Positions 18,345 to 27,535 are shown, numbered from the stretch's first letter. The stretch is DNA of 64,000 bases from Granulosicoccus sp045106475 (GCA_045106475.1 JBGCEO010000068.1:1-64000), one strand, 5' to 3'. Numbers and translations are program-made. The notes: generated by a model not told the origin, from the letters alone.

Positions 18345-19682
18345 ATGTTTCTTGTTCTCAAACAAACCTGGCCCTTGATGCTGGGCATGCTGATTTTGAT
18401 GCTGGGCAATGGATTGCAAGGCACCCTGCTGGGTGTGCGTGGATCCCTGGAAGAGATCGATTCAGCCACCATGGGTTACATCATGTCCGGCTACTTTGTG
18501 GGGTTTCTAGGGGGCTCCAAAGCCACGCCCATTATGCTGCAGTGGGTGGGTCATGTGCGCGTCTTTGCCGCACTTGGCTCGTTTGTATCAGCGGCCTTTA
18601 TCATGTACGCCGCAGTCATCGATCCCATTGCCTGGTGGTTACTGCGCGTCCTGGTCGGTTTTTGTTTTTCCGGTATCTATGTAGTAGCCGAGAGCTGGCT
18701 GAATCACTCTGCCTCAAATGAATCACGAGGCCAGGCATTGTCGCTTTATATGATTGTACAAATGGGGGGCATGGTGCTAGGCCAGCTATTACTGAACATA
18801 GCTGATCCTGCTGGCTATGATCTGTTTGTGCTGATTACGGTTCTGGTCTCTCTGTCGTTTGCACCCATACTTCTGTCTTCCTCGTCCAATGCACCCGTAC
18901 TTTCATCGACACGAGCGATGTCATTAAAGCAATTGATCAAGACATCACCACTGGCCTGTTTTGGCATTCTTTTACTCGGCGGTATCTACTCAGTTCTCTA
19001 TGCCATGTCGCCGATTTACGCCACTGAACGGGGTCTCTCAATCTCGCAAACCTCGTATTTCATCACCGGTATTTTTGCGGGGGCCATGATTTTCCAATAC
19101 CCGATAGGCTGGTTATCCGACCGCATCGATCGAAGATTTCTGATAATTGGTGTCACCGCCCTGAGCTCTGCAGTGGCCATGCTTGGCATGTATCAGGGTG
19201 ACAACTTCACCGTACTATTGATATCGGCTGTTCTGCTGGGCGGGACTGCCAATCCTCTGTATTCACTTTTGGTGGCCTATGCAAACGACTACCTTGAAAA
19301 GGACCAGATGGGTGCTGCCGCTGGTGGCTTGCTGTTTATCAATGGATGTGGAGCGATGACGGGGCCGATAGTGGTTGGCTATGCTATGTCCAATTTAGGA
19401 CTCGAATGGTATTTCGTTACCTTACTGCTTCTGTCCAGTTCTATCTGTCTGTATGCGATATACCGTATCAGCCAAAGAGAATACACCATTATCGATGAGT
19501 CGGCCCCATACTTACCCATTTCGTCCCGCACAAGTAGTCTTGCCACGGAGTTTGCGATTGAGGCCGCTGAAGATGACCTACTTGAGGAGCTTGAAGAGTC
19601 CGAAGAGATTTTCGAATCTCGGTATTATGAAAGCGAAGAACCCTCTTTGGATAACGATCAGGAATCTTCAGACAAACGCTGA
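18345..19682 (+). CDS. MFS permease, YcaD-like
   Basis: A 445-residue major-facilitator protein with about twelve helices. It starts LKQTWPLMLGMLILMLGNGLQG, has SGYFVGFLGGS and the GIYVVAESWLN motif typical of the YcaD group, and a GWLSDRIDRR loop between helices of the second half. After the last helix there is an acidic tail of about 50 residues (runs of Glu, Asp and Ser) that is not part of the transport fold. Substrate is unknown. Its 3' end overlaps the convergent EamA gene by 25 bases. It diverges from the isomerase gene, with about 150 bases between the likely starts. Confidence 0.86.
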   Translation: MFLVLKQTWPLMLGMLILMLGNGLQGTLLGVRGSLEEIDSATMGYIMSGYFVGFLGGSKATPIMLQWVGHVRVFAALGSFVSAAFIMYAAVIDPIAWWLLRVLVGFCFSGIYVVAESWLNHSASNESRGQALSLYMIVQMGGMVLGQLLLNIADPAGYDLFVLITVLVSLSFAPILLSSSSNAPVLSSTRAMSLKQLIKTSPLACFGILLLGGIYSVLYAMSPIYATERGLSISQTSYFITGIFAGAMIFQYPIGWLSDRIDRRFLIIGVTALSSAVAMLGMYQGDNFTVLLISAVLLGGTANPLYSLLVAYANDYLEKDQMGAAAGGLLFINGCGAMTGPIVVGYAMSNLGLEWYFVTLLLLSSSICLYAIYRISQREYTIIDESAPYLPISSRTSSLATEFAIEAAEDDLLEELEESEEIFESRYYESEEPSLDNDQESSDKR

Positions 19683-20566
19683 AGCTTCAAGCGTCGAGTG
19701 TTTACAAATTCTCTGTACAGTGTAAATAGCCCCATTGATACCACAATGGCAGAACCAATAAGGGTGAAGCTATCCGGCACCTCAGCATAGAAAAGGTACC
19801 CCAAAAAAATGCTCCACAACAAACTGGTGTAGCGATAGGGCACGACATAAGACACCTCACCGGTACGCATCGCCAACACGATAAACTGATAGCCAAAAAA
19901 CAGGAATATCGACGCGAGCATCAGCATCTTTAGTTGATGAAAATCAGGTTGCACCCAATTGCCCTTTATCAGAAGCGTTGCGAATCCGAATAATGTAACC
20001 AGAAAGGCCGTAGCTGCTGATACCAATAAGGAAGGTAAGCTCTCAGGCAATGCGCGCGAAGCCAGATCACGAGCTGCGGCAAACAGTACAGAAACAACAA
20101 CCAGCAAAGACGCCATTTCAAACCCATCTACTCCGGGCCGAATAATGATCAGTACACCCAAAAAACCAATGGTAATCGCAAGCCATCGCCGCCATCCAAC
20201 CGGCTCAGCAAACACAAGTGTAGCGCCAACAGTTACAGCCAGCGGCAAGGCTTGAAGAATGGCCGATATGTTGGCCAACGGCAGAGTGGCAAGCGCTGCA
20301 AGAAAAAGCAGGGTTGAGCCTAGTTCCATGGACGCACGAAAACCGACCAATGGCGTAAATATGTCCTTGATACGCAGCAGCAATCCCTGCTGCCACAACA
20401 ACGCAATAATCAACACACTCAAACTCAGGCCACGTAGGGCCATCACCTGTGAAATGGGCAGCGCGCTACCCAATGACTTGACCAGGGCATCGTTGATCGT
20501 AAAACCTGCCATAGCCAATACCATGTAGAGACTAGCCCTGATATTGGGGGACATATGTTTGAACAC
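19658..20566 (-). CDS. EamA/DMT-superfamily permease
   Basis: A 302-residue ten-helix membrane protein of the EamA family: SLYMVLAMAGFTINDALVKSL at the start, a first EamA repeat ending LANISAILQALPLAVTVGATLVFAEP, and a second repeat ending with YTSLLWSIFLGYLFYAEVPD. The ATG at 20566 or the one four codons in (20554) could both serve. Its 3' end lies within the last 25 bases of the convergent MFS gene, so transcripts from the two overlap tail to tail. Substrate unknown; homologues are often annotated as carboxylate or nucleotide-sugar exporters. Confidence 0.85.
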   Translation of the reverse strand: MFKHMSPNIRASLYMVLAMAGFTINDALVKSLGSALPISQVMALRGLSLSVLIIALLWQQGLLLRIKDIFTPLVGFRASMELGSTLLFLAALATLPLANISAILQALPLAVTVGATLVFAEPVGWRRWLAITIGFLGVLIIIRPGVDGFEMASLLVVVSVLFAAARDLASRALPESLPSLLVSAATAFLVTLFGFATLLIKGNWVQPDFHQLKMLMLASIFLFFGYQFIVLAMRTGEVSYVVPYRYTSLLWSIFLGYLFYAEVPDSFTLIGSAIVVSMGLFTLYREFVNTRRLKLQRLSEDS

Positions 20567-20700
20567 TGCCAGATACAGACTCTACGTCAATGGAACTTCA
20601 ATGCCGCACAGTATGACGGCATTTACCAAATGGCGTGGTTCTAAATCAGTACTATCTGGTCGTCGCTACATAGCCTGTATAAGACGGTTCCCGCCTTGTA

Positions 20701-22533
20701 CTATTCAACTGTGACTGACTTAGCCAGATTTCTGGGTTGATCCACATCAGTCCCTTTTATAATAGCAACATGATAAGAGAGTAACTGCAGTGGGATCGTG
20801 TAGATTATCGGTGCGATTAGTGGGTCGCAATGCGGCACTTCCAACACGGTCATTGTCTGGTCGCTGACAAATCGTGCTTGCTTGTCAGCGAACACATACA
20901 TCAAGCCGCCACGTGCCCTGACCTCTTCTACGTTTGACTTGAGCTTTTCAACCAATTCATTGTTGGGGGCCACAACGATGACAGGCATATCTGCATCAAT
21001 CAATGCCAGTGGGCCGTGTTTAAGCTCTCCTGCCGCATAGGCTTCAGCATGAATATAAGAAATCTCTTTAAGTTTTAAAGCACCCTCCATCGCTATAGGA
21101 TACTGATCGCCACGCCCGAGAAACAGGCTATGATGTTTGTCAGCAAAATCCTCAGCCATACCCTGTATAGCTTCATCCATACCCAAAGCCTGTTCAATTT
21201 TTGCCGGTAGACTCTGGAGCGCAGAAACGATCTGCTGCTCCTTTTGAGCACCCATCGCCTTATGGTGTCCTACAGCACCTGCCAACATCAACAGTGCAGA
21301 GAGTTGAACAGTAAAGGCTTTGGTGGAGGCAACCCCGATTTCCGCACCCGCTTTCATCAGATAAGTCATATCTGATTCACGCGTCAGCGATGAGCCGGCA
21401 ACGTTGCAGATGGTCAGACTCGTCATGTATCCCTGTTGCTGAGCCAAACGCAAAGCTGCCAGAGTATCGGCTGTTTCACCTGATTGAGAAATGGTGACAA
21501 GCAAGCTGTTAGGACGCACAAACGAGTTCCTGTAACGATACTCAGACGCTATCTCTACGTTGCAGGACACACCGGCAAAATCTTCAAACCAGTACCGTGC
21601 GGTCATGCCTGCGTGGTAGCTGGTCCCGCAGGCAATGATCTGCACATGCTCTACTTCTTTTAACAGGTTTTGTGCATTTTCACCAAAAGCAGCATCAAGA
21701 ATGCTCCCCTGATAAAGACGATCATCTAAAGTGCGTTGAATGGCAATGGGTTGTTCGTAGATTTCCTTTTGCATGTAGTGGCGATAGTTTCCCTTGTCGC
21801 CCGTATCATTGGATAAGGTTGATTCTTCTATACGCCGGTCTACATCATTGCCATCCACATCCACGATAGAAACGCTATCGCGTGTGATCATGGCGACATC
21901 ACCCTCTTCCAGGTAGGAAAAGCGACGGGTAACCGGCAACAGGGCCAACTGATCTGAGGCAATGAAGTGCTCACCCACACCATATCCGATAACCAGCGGA
22001 CTTCCTGAGCGTGCAACAATGAGCTGCTCTACCTGGGTACGATCCATGATGACAGTGCCATAGGCACCTTCGAGTTGAGGCACGGCTTTTCGCACGGCTT
22101 CAAACAAGTTGCTAGTCGATTTCAACTCGTGTTCGACCAGATGAGCAATGACTTCGGTATCGGTATCTGAGCTGAACTCATAGCCCAAACCTTCCAGGCG
22201 CTCGCGCAGTTCTGCATGGTTTTCAATGATGCCGTTATGCACTACTGCAATCCGATCTGATGACACATGCGGATGCGCATTCGACTCATTAGGCTCACCA
22301 TGAGTGGCCCAGCGCGTATGTGCGATACCTGTTCCACCGGGCATGCCAAATTGATCAACCGCTTCAACCAGCTGCTTCACTTTACCCACTCTGCGCAATC
22401 GATTAAGCGCACCATCGGCACCCACAGTTGCAACTCCGGCAGAGTCATAGCCACGGTATTCCAGACTTTGCAGTCCCATCAACAGTATATCTGCGACATC
22501 GCGTTGAGCGACTGCGCCTACTATTCCACACAT
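20701..22533 (-). CDS. glmS: Glutamine-fructose-6-phosphate aminotransferase (isomerising)
   Basis: A 610-residue glucosamine-6-phosphate synthase. The N-terminal MCGIVGAVAQ places Cys2 as the glutaminase nucleophile, then HTRWATHG and the rest of the class II amidotransferase domain (about 1-240). Two SIS domains follow, with CGTSYHAG and the SQSGETADTLAAL phosphosugar-binding segment. The C-terminus ends LAKSVTVE as in the family. It makes glucosamine 6-phosphate from fructose 6-phosphate and glutamine, feeding GlmU encoded 19 bases upstream in the same operon. No glmS ribozyme-like leader is evident, as expected outside Gram-positives. Confidence 0.97.
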   Translation of the reverse strand: MCGIVGAVAQRDVADILLMGLQSLEYRGYDSAGVATVGADGALNRLRRVGKVKQLVEAVDQFGMPGGTGIAHTRWATHGEPNESNAHPHVSSDRIAVVHNGIIENHAELRERLEGLGYEFSSDTDTEVIAHLVEHELKSTSNLFEAVRKAVPQLEGAYGTVIMDRTQVEQLIVARSGSPLVIGYGVGEHFIASDQLALLPVTRRFSYLEEGDVAMITRDSVSIVDVDGNDVDRRIEESTLSNDTGDKGNYRHYMQKEIYEQPIAIQRTLDDRLYQGSILDAAFGENAQNLLKEVEHVQIIACGTSYHAGMTARYWFEDFAGVSCNVEIASEYRYRNSFVRPNSLLVTISQSGETADTLAALRLAQQQGYMTSLTICNVAGSSLTRESDMTYLMKAGAEIGVASTKAFTVQLSALLMLAGAVGHHKAMGAQKEQQIVSALQSLPAKIEQALGMDEAIQGMAEDFADKHHSLFLGRGDQYPIAMEGALKLKEISYIHAEAYAAGELKHGPLALIDADMPVIVVAPNNELVEKLKSNVEEVRARGGLMYVFADKQARFVSDQTMTVLEVPHCDPLIAPIIYTIPLQLLSYHVAIIKGTDVDQPRNLAKSVTVE

Positions 22534-22552
22534 AAAATTTATACGCCCTAAG

Positions 22553-23914
22553 TTATTTTTTCTTTTTCACTGGTCGAGACCAGTTTTCAATGTCCGTTTG
22601 TTTTGCCCGTGTAAAGGAGAGTCGATCAGCGGGCACATTGCGTGTGATAGTAGACCCGGCTCCTACCGTTGCACCTTCACTGACTGTTACCGGAGCAACC
22701 AATGAAGAGTTGGAACCAATAAACGCACCATCTTCTATGACCGTCTGGTGTTTGTTAGCGCCATCGTAATTGCAAGTTATGGTACCGGCACCCACATTGA
22801 CCGCTCTACCCACAATTGAGTCGCCAATGTAGCTCAAATGATTAACCTTGCTCCCTTCACCGATCTGCGTGTTCTTGGTTTCGACAAAGTTACCAATGCG
22901 AATTGCCTTGTCGGTTCGAGTACCCGGACGCAGGCGAGCAAACGGGCCCACTGTGGACATCGCACCCACCTGTGCATCCTCTAGAACACAGTTTGCCAGT
23001 ATCGTTGTTCCATCAGCAATATGACTGCCCGATATCAGGCAGTTTGGGCCTATATTTACATCATTTCCAATGACACAATCACCTTCGAAGATGCAATTAA
23101 CATCGATGGACACGTCTGTGCCGGTGCTCAGGTTTCCGCGGATGTCGATTCTTGCAGGATCCGCTAGCGTTACACCACTAGCCATTAATTCTTCCGCTAG
23201 TACGCTCTGATGCAGCCGCTCCAGGCGGGCCAATTGTGATCGGCTATTGACTCCATCCACTTCCCAGGTATCTTCAGGATGCACAGCGGTTATGCCCAAA
23301 CCATCCTTCACAGCCAATTCATGAATATCAGTCAAATAGTATTCGCCCTGAGCATTCTCGTTAGTGATCCTGCTCAGTAAATCTCGCAGGCTCCCTCCAC
23401 GAATGGCTACAACACCGGCATTGACTTCGCGAATACCTAACTGATCCTTACTGGCATCCTTTTGTTCGACCACGCCAACCACCGCGCCACCCTCTCTTAC
23501 GATTCTTCCATAGCCCGTGGGGTCGTCCATCATCAGTGTTAACAAGCCTATGTTAGTGGGCGAACACACATCTAATAAGGCCTGGTAGGTGGATTGACGA
23601 GTCAGAGGGACATCACCGTAGGTAATCAAGACGGTGTCGTCATCCTCTACACCTTCCAGCCCTTCCCGAACCGCATGCCCTGTGCCTAGTTGTTCGGACT
23701 GCAATGCCCAGCTCACAGTGTGTGAAATGGTCTGCTTGACTTGCTCTGCCTCGTGTCCAACAACCACAGTAATACTGGCAGGGTTCAGCCTTGCGCCGGT
23801 ATCCAGCACATGCGCCAGCAGCGGCTTTCCAGCTAACGGATGCAACACCTTGGGCATCGCCGATTTCATACGGGTGCCCTTGCCAGCAGCAAGCACGATT
23901 AATCGAATGGCCAT
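22553..23914 (-). CDS. glmU: Bifunctional GlcNAc-1-phosphate uridylyltransferase / glucosamine-1-phosphate acetyltransferase
   Basis: A 453-residue protein with the uridylyltransferase domain at the N-terminus (LAAGKGTRMKSAMPKVLH, then GTGHAVREG and the DVPLT nucleotide-binding region) and a left-handed beta-helix acetyltransferase domain in the second half (hexapeptide repeats, GNFVETKN, LSYIGDS, and the GTITCNYDGANKH acetyl-CoA site). It makes UDP-GlcNAc for peptidoglycan and LPS. It is followed by glmS, so the two form one amino-sugar operon. In many gammaproteobacteria glmU-glmS sits directly after the atp operon; here it is about 12 kb away. Confidence 0.97.
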   Translation of the reverse strand: MAIRLIVLAAGKGTRMKSAMPKVLHPLAGKPLLAHVLDTGARLNPASITVVVGHEAEQVKQTISHTVSWALQSEQLGTGHAVREGLEGVEDDDTVLITYGDVPLTRQSTYQALLDVCSPTNIGLLTLMMDDPTGYGRIVREGGAVVGVVEQKDASKDQLGIREVNAGVVAIRGGSLRDLLSRITNENAQGEYYLTDIHELAVKDGLGITAVHPEDTWEVDGVNSRSQLARLERLHQSVLAEELMASGVTLADPARIDIRGNLSTGTDVSIDVNCIFEGDCVIGNDVNIGPNCLISGSHIADGTTILANCVLEDAQVGAMSTVGPFARLRPGTRTDKAIRIGNFVETKNTQIGEGSKVNHLSYIGDSIVGRAVNVGAGTITCNYDGANKHQTVIEDGAFIGSNSSLVAPVTVSEGATVGAGSTITRNVPADRLSFTRAKQTDIENWSRPVKKKK

Positions 23915-24186
23915 TTGTATTCCGGTGTTAGTGGTTATGAGTTAGTTAAAAAACAGCCCTTGTCCAAAGAGGTAGCGGAACGGCGGGCACAATCGTTAAG
24001 TGTTTGTGTGTTGCTACCGCGACTTGGTGGTTAAAATCAGACGTGTCGCCATATTCTTGGCGTATAGGCATTGGTTATTTATGTGCTTTGGATCACAAAT
24101 TTTAGCTTACCCGGCGTAGGATCCAAAGTGTCGGTCTTAACCGAGTCTGTACATCGCTCAGGGTTCCACGTATTTTTGGCTCTTTG

Positions 24187-25074
24187 ATGAGCGCGAGATT
24201 ATACGCCGTGAGCAAACCCTGTAGTGATTCTGTCGCACTAGGTCTGTGGCATCCCTTGGCAGCCCTGGAAGATATCACCCCGGATGTCGTCAACCGCACA
24301 GGTTTGTTGGGTGAAACAATTTTATACCGTCGCGAACTCGACCAGACTGTCACTGTTTGGCCGGCAGAGCAACCTGAACGCAGCCTGCCTGTCACGATTG
24401 CGTATGGGTACATTTGGACCTGTCTGGGCACGCCGGAAAAACCCTTGTTCGATCTGCCCGAACATGCTGAGCCCGATAGACGCAATGTGTGCGCCGCCAC
24501 AGTCGGAGTCCGGGTGTCGGGGCCCAGAGCGGTAGAGAATTTTCTGGATATGGGCCATTTTCCCTACGTACATACCAACATCCTGGGCGTGGAACCACAT
24601 ACTGAGGTTCGCGAATACGACGTCAGGATCGATGAAGAGCGTGATGAAATAGTCGCCACCGATTGCTTGTTCTATCAACCCCAGGCGGCAGCCGGCTCAA
24701 GCGCTGGGGCGCTAACCGATTATATCTATAGAGTTCCGCACCCTTACTGCGCAGTGCTTTACAAATCCTGCCCTGCTGATGAAAAAAGGCTAGATGTTAT
24801 TGCACTTTTTTTACAATGCGTGGATGAGGAAACGGTACGCGCCCATGCACTTGTCAGTGTGCTGGATACCAGCAGCACAGATCTGGATATTCGCATGTTT
24901 CAACAAACCATTTTTGCGCAGGACAAGCCTATTCTTGAAAACCAGTTTCCGCGCAAATTGCCATTAGATCCTCGCGCAGAAACACCCATCAGAGCGGACA
25001 AATCCGCTATTGTCTACCGACGCTGGTTGCGGACTAAAGGGCTTCAGTATGGTGTTATCCCCGCAGCGGCCTGA
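24187..25074 (+). CDS. ndmC: NdmC-like non-haem iron oxygenase lacking a Rieske cluster
   Basis: A 296-residue protein, start uncertain (ATG 24187 used, GTG 24208 possible). The catalytic half is a Rieske-oxygenase C-terminal domain: NFLDMGHFPYVH gives the iron ligands Asp121-x2-His124-x4-His129, and QDKPILENQ plus AIVYRRWL appear near the end as in VanA-type oxygenases. The N-terminal ~95 residues keep the edges of a Rieske fold (LWHPLAALEDI, LLGETILYRR, GYIWTCLG), but the two CxH and CxxH loops that hold the [2Fe-2S] cluster are missing, so it cannot accept electrons alone. The next gene supplies a Rieske domain. This matches NdmC, the Rieske-less subunit of the 7-methylxanthine N7-demethylase complex. 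The symbol reflects architecture and context; the substrate is inferred. Confidence 0.75.
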   Translation: MSARLYAVSKPCSDSVALGLWHPLAALEDITPDVVNRTGLLGETILYRRELDQTVTVWPAEQPERSLPVTIAYGYIWTCLGTPEKPLFDLPEHAEPDRRNVCAATVGVRVSGPRAVENFLDMGHFPYVHTNILGVEPHTEVREYDVRIDEERDEIVATDCLFYQPQAAAGSSAGALTDYIYRVPHPYCAVLYKSCPADEKRLDVIALFLQCVDEETVRAHALVSVLDTSSTDLDIRMFQQTIFAQDKPILENQFPRKLPLDPRAETPIRADKSAIVYRRWLRTKGLQYGVIPAAA

Positions 25075-25126
25075 TTTGAACATGGCGCAGACCCCTGATT
25101 GTATAAATACTCGATGAAATCCCTGC

Positions 25127-26887
25127 ATGTTTGATCCGGAAGCTGCACGGCAGCGTTGGCATCCTATCGCTGCCAGCGACGATCTGCCGCACAGGCATGT
25201 TTTTCATGCACAGATTCTAGGACGGGAACTTGCCCTTTGGCGAGCCGATGATAATCATGTTAATGCCTGGGAAAATCGTTGTTTACACAGAGGTGTGCGC
25301 TTATCGCTCGGTATCAATGATGGCACCGAACTGGTCTGTCAATACCATGGCTGGCGATACGCCAATAGAACCGCTGGCTGCACTTACATTCCGGCACATC
25401 CGGCCGATGCACCTGCGCGCACCATTTGCAACAATACCTACCCAAGCAGGGAATATCTGGGCTTGATTTGGAGCACCGAATCCGCAAATGCGCCATTACC
25501 CGTTATAGACGGTGTTGATACGCAATCAGTAACGGTCATGCGAGCACTGGCAGTTGATGCCTCTCTAACTCAGCTCACTCCGGCTTTGATGAGCTACATC
25601 AACAAAGAACTGGATGACTACAGCTGTCAGCAACAGGACGACTTCACGGTTATCGCAACAACCGCACATTCAGATAAGCCCGATCTCGTATTTTTTATGC
25701 AACCACAAACTGTTTCATGCACCGTTATCCGCGGTCTCATAAGTGGTATGGACCAGAGCAACACCGACAAATCAATTTTGCTTGCGACACTGCGACGCTT
25801 CAGTCTTTACTTGAACTTGTTTCGCGACAAGGTTGAGGCTGAGACGATCAAGCATGAGTCAGCACAACCCTGGATACCTATTATTCCAATGGTGAGCGAA
25901 GCCCATGCATCCATACCCGAACTCAATGTGTCGGGTCGCAGCGCAGCCCTTCGAGTTAGCATATCTCGCATTGATGAGCTGGCGGGTAGTATTCGTGTTT
26001 TCAGGCTCGAATCAATCGATTCCACGCTACCGGCAGCGCAGCCGGGCTCACATATCGATATCCATCTACCCAATGGTCTCATACGGCAATATTCACTGAT
26101 CAATGGCCCGGGACAAACGGATCACTATTCTATAGCCGTCAAAAAACTCCCCGATTCCAAAGGTGGATCCAACACGCTTCACACATCAGTAAAAGAGGGG
26201 GATGTGCTTGCCTGCTCGATACCTCGTAACAATTTTTCTCTGCGTCGAGATGCAGAGCTAACCGTATTGATTGCAGGTGGTATTGGTATCACGCCCCTAC
26301 TGTCGATGGCACGGGCTCTACATCATTCCAGCTTACCGTTTGAGCTACATTATTTTACCGCTACTGACAACGATGCCATTTTCAAACAGGAACTGGAGTC
26401 TATGTCAGGGGCTACCAGATTTTACACGGCGCAATCAGCCACCCAAACCAAACTGGTACTTGAGAACATCCTGGCGAACGTTGTCGACAATAAACACCTG
26501 TATATCTGCGGGCCTGCGCCCATGATCAAATCTGCACAGACTATTGCAACCGCCAATCACTGGCCCGATAAGAACATTCACTTTGAATATTTCAAGAACA
26601 CGCGTAATGTCGATACCTCTGCAAGCTTTAAGGTGGAGCTTGCCAAGTCAGGTCTCACACTAGATGTGCCTGCGGGTAAATCCCTACTCAGTGTTCTTCG
26701 TGACAACCATATTAGTGTGGCCTCTTCCTGCGAACAAGGAGCCTGCGGTACTTGCAAGCTAGCCGTTATCAAGGGTGATATCGATCATCAGGATGTTTAT
26801 TTGAGTGATGCGGAAAAACGCGAAGGCAGGCACATGATGAGCTGCGTTTCACGTGCCAAATCTGACACATTGATACTGGATTTATAG
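25127..26887 (+). CDS. ndmD: NdmD-like reductase with an extra N-terminal Rieske domain
   Basis: A 586-residue protein with three redox modules. Residues ~10-120 form a Rieske domain with an intact cluster site: Cys52-x-His54, then 16 residues, Cys71-x2-His74. Residues ~125-265 look like a shrunken oxygenase catalytic domain without iron ligands. From ~270 there is a ferredoxin-reductase flavin domain (RQYSL at 320-324), an NAD domain (AGGIGITP, 383-390) and a plant-type [2Fe-2S] domain (Cys535, Cys540, Cys543, Cys573). Electrons would run NADH, flavin, [2Fe-2S], Rieske, then to the iron of the upstream partner. Among known systems this extra Rieske domain is the hallmark of NdmD of caffeine-degrading Pseudomonas. 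The gene sits 52 bases after the oxygenase gene and 6 before the GST-like gene. Confidence 0.8.
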   Translation: MFDPEAARQRWHPIAASDDLPHRHVFHAQILGRELALWRADDNHVNAWENRCLHRGVRLSLGINDGTELVCQYHGWRYANRTAGCTYIPAHPADAPARTICNNTYPSREYLGLIWSTESANAPLPVIDGVDTQSVTVMRALAVDASLTQLTPALMSYINKELDDYSCQQQDDFTVIATTAHSDKPDLVFFMQPQTVSCTVIRGLISGMDQSNTDKSILLATLRRFSLYLNLFRDKVEAETIKHESAQPWIPIIPMVSEAHASIPELNVSGRSAALRVSISRIDELAGSIRVFRLESIDSTLPAAQPGSHIDIHLPNGLIRQYSLINGPGQTDHYSIAVKKLPDSKGGSNTLHTSVKEGDVLACSIPRNNFSLRRDAELTVLIAGGIGITPLLSMARALHHSSLPFELHYFTATDNDAIFKQELESMSGATRFYTAQSATQTKLVLENILANVVDNKHLYICGPAPMIKSAQTIATANHWPDKNIHFEYFKNTRNVDTSASFKVELAKSGLTLDVPAGKSLLSVLRDNHISVASSCEQGACGTCKLAVIKGDIDHQDVYLSDAEKREGRHMMSCVSRAKSDTLILDL

Positions 26888-26893
26888 CTTACC

Positions 26894-27535
26894 GTGATCA
26901 CCCTTTATGACTACGAATTGTCGGGCAACTGCTATAAAGTGCGCTTGCTGCTAAGCATCCTGGGTGTGCAGTACCATAAAAATGTTGTCGAATTCTATCC
27001 TGCCGCACAGCACAAATCAGATGAGTTTCTGGCACTCAATCCATTAGGCCAGCTACCGGTTCTTGAACAGGGTGAGCTAGTGATACGGGATTCCCAGGCC
27101 ATACTAGTGTATCTGGCCTCCCGTTTTGATTCATCGGGTAGTTGGTATCCAAGCCACTGTAGCGACAGACTTGCACAGACTACTCAGTGGCTATGCTTTG
27201 CCAATGGTCTAACCGATACAGCGTCTGCCGCTCGACTGGCAGACGGATTCTTTTATGATTTGGATGCAGATGCCTGCCGCAAAGGCGCACATAAACTGTT
27301 ACGCATCCTGGATGAACACCTTTGGTTTAACGAACAGCAAGGGCATCAATGGATCGTTAAAGGAGACGCACCGACCATTGCTGATATCGCCTGTTTTGCT
27401 TACACCATGTTGTCGGAAGAAGGAGGGATATCACGTATCAACTATCCGGCGATTCGTCGCTGGTGCGATCATGTAAAACGTATTCCAAATTTTATTGTAA
27501 TGCCCGGCATCTTCCCGGCAGGCCCTGCCCGATGA
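26894..27535 (+). CDS. ndmE: Glutathione S-transferase-like protein, NdmE-like
   Basis: A 213-residue protein with a thioredoxin-like N-terminal domain (LYDYELSGNCYKVRLLLSILG; PLGQLPVLEQGELVIRDSQAILVYLA) and an all-helical C-terminal GST domain (APTIADIACFAYTML). The start is a GTG at 26894. In the Ndm system, NdmE is a GST-like protein needed to assemble NdmC with NdmD, so its place directly after the reductase is the strongest reason for the name. An ordinary detoxifying GST is the alternative. The stop codon overlaps the ATG of the ABC ATPase (ATGA), so it is translationally coupled to the importer. Confidence 0.72.
   Translation: MITLYDYELSGNCYKVRLLLSILGVQYHKNVVEFYPAAQHKSDEFLALNPLGQLPVLEQGELVIRDSQAILVYLASRFDSSGSWYPSHCSDRLAQTTQWLCFANGLTDTASAARLADGFFYDLDADACRKGAHKLLRILDEHLWFNEQQGHQWIVKGDAPTIADIACFAYTMLSEEGGISRINYPAIRRWCDHVKRIPNFIVMPGIFPAGPAR

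Noticed and set aside
18192..18419. 76-residue N-terminal extension of the DsbA-like isomerase
   Set aside because: It overlaps the divergent MFS gene start, is unlike the family and has no matching start signal; the GTG at 18191 fits the family length.
20681..20697. Rho-independent terminator after glmS
   Set aside because: AAGACGG-TTC-CCGCCTT can pair, but the stem is short, contains a G-T pair and has no T-run, so I did not list it.
22534..22552. glmS ribozyme or other leader in front of glmS
   Set aside because: The gap from glmU is only 19 bases; there is no room for a ribozyme, and this class is not expected in gammaproteobacteria.
24150..24186. A third parS site near GGTTCCACGTATTT
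   Set aside because: Only one half of the palindrome is present; the other half does not match.
24187..24420. Frameshift or pseudogene explaining the missing Rieske cluster in the oxygenase subunit
   Set aside because: The other frames of this stretch contain no CxH or CxxH remnant, and the deletion is in frame with both fold edges intact, so it looks like a stable architecture.
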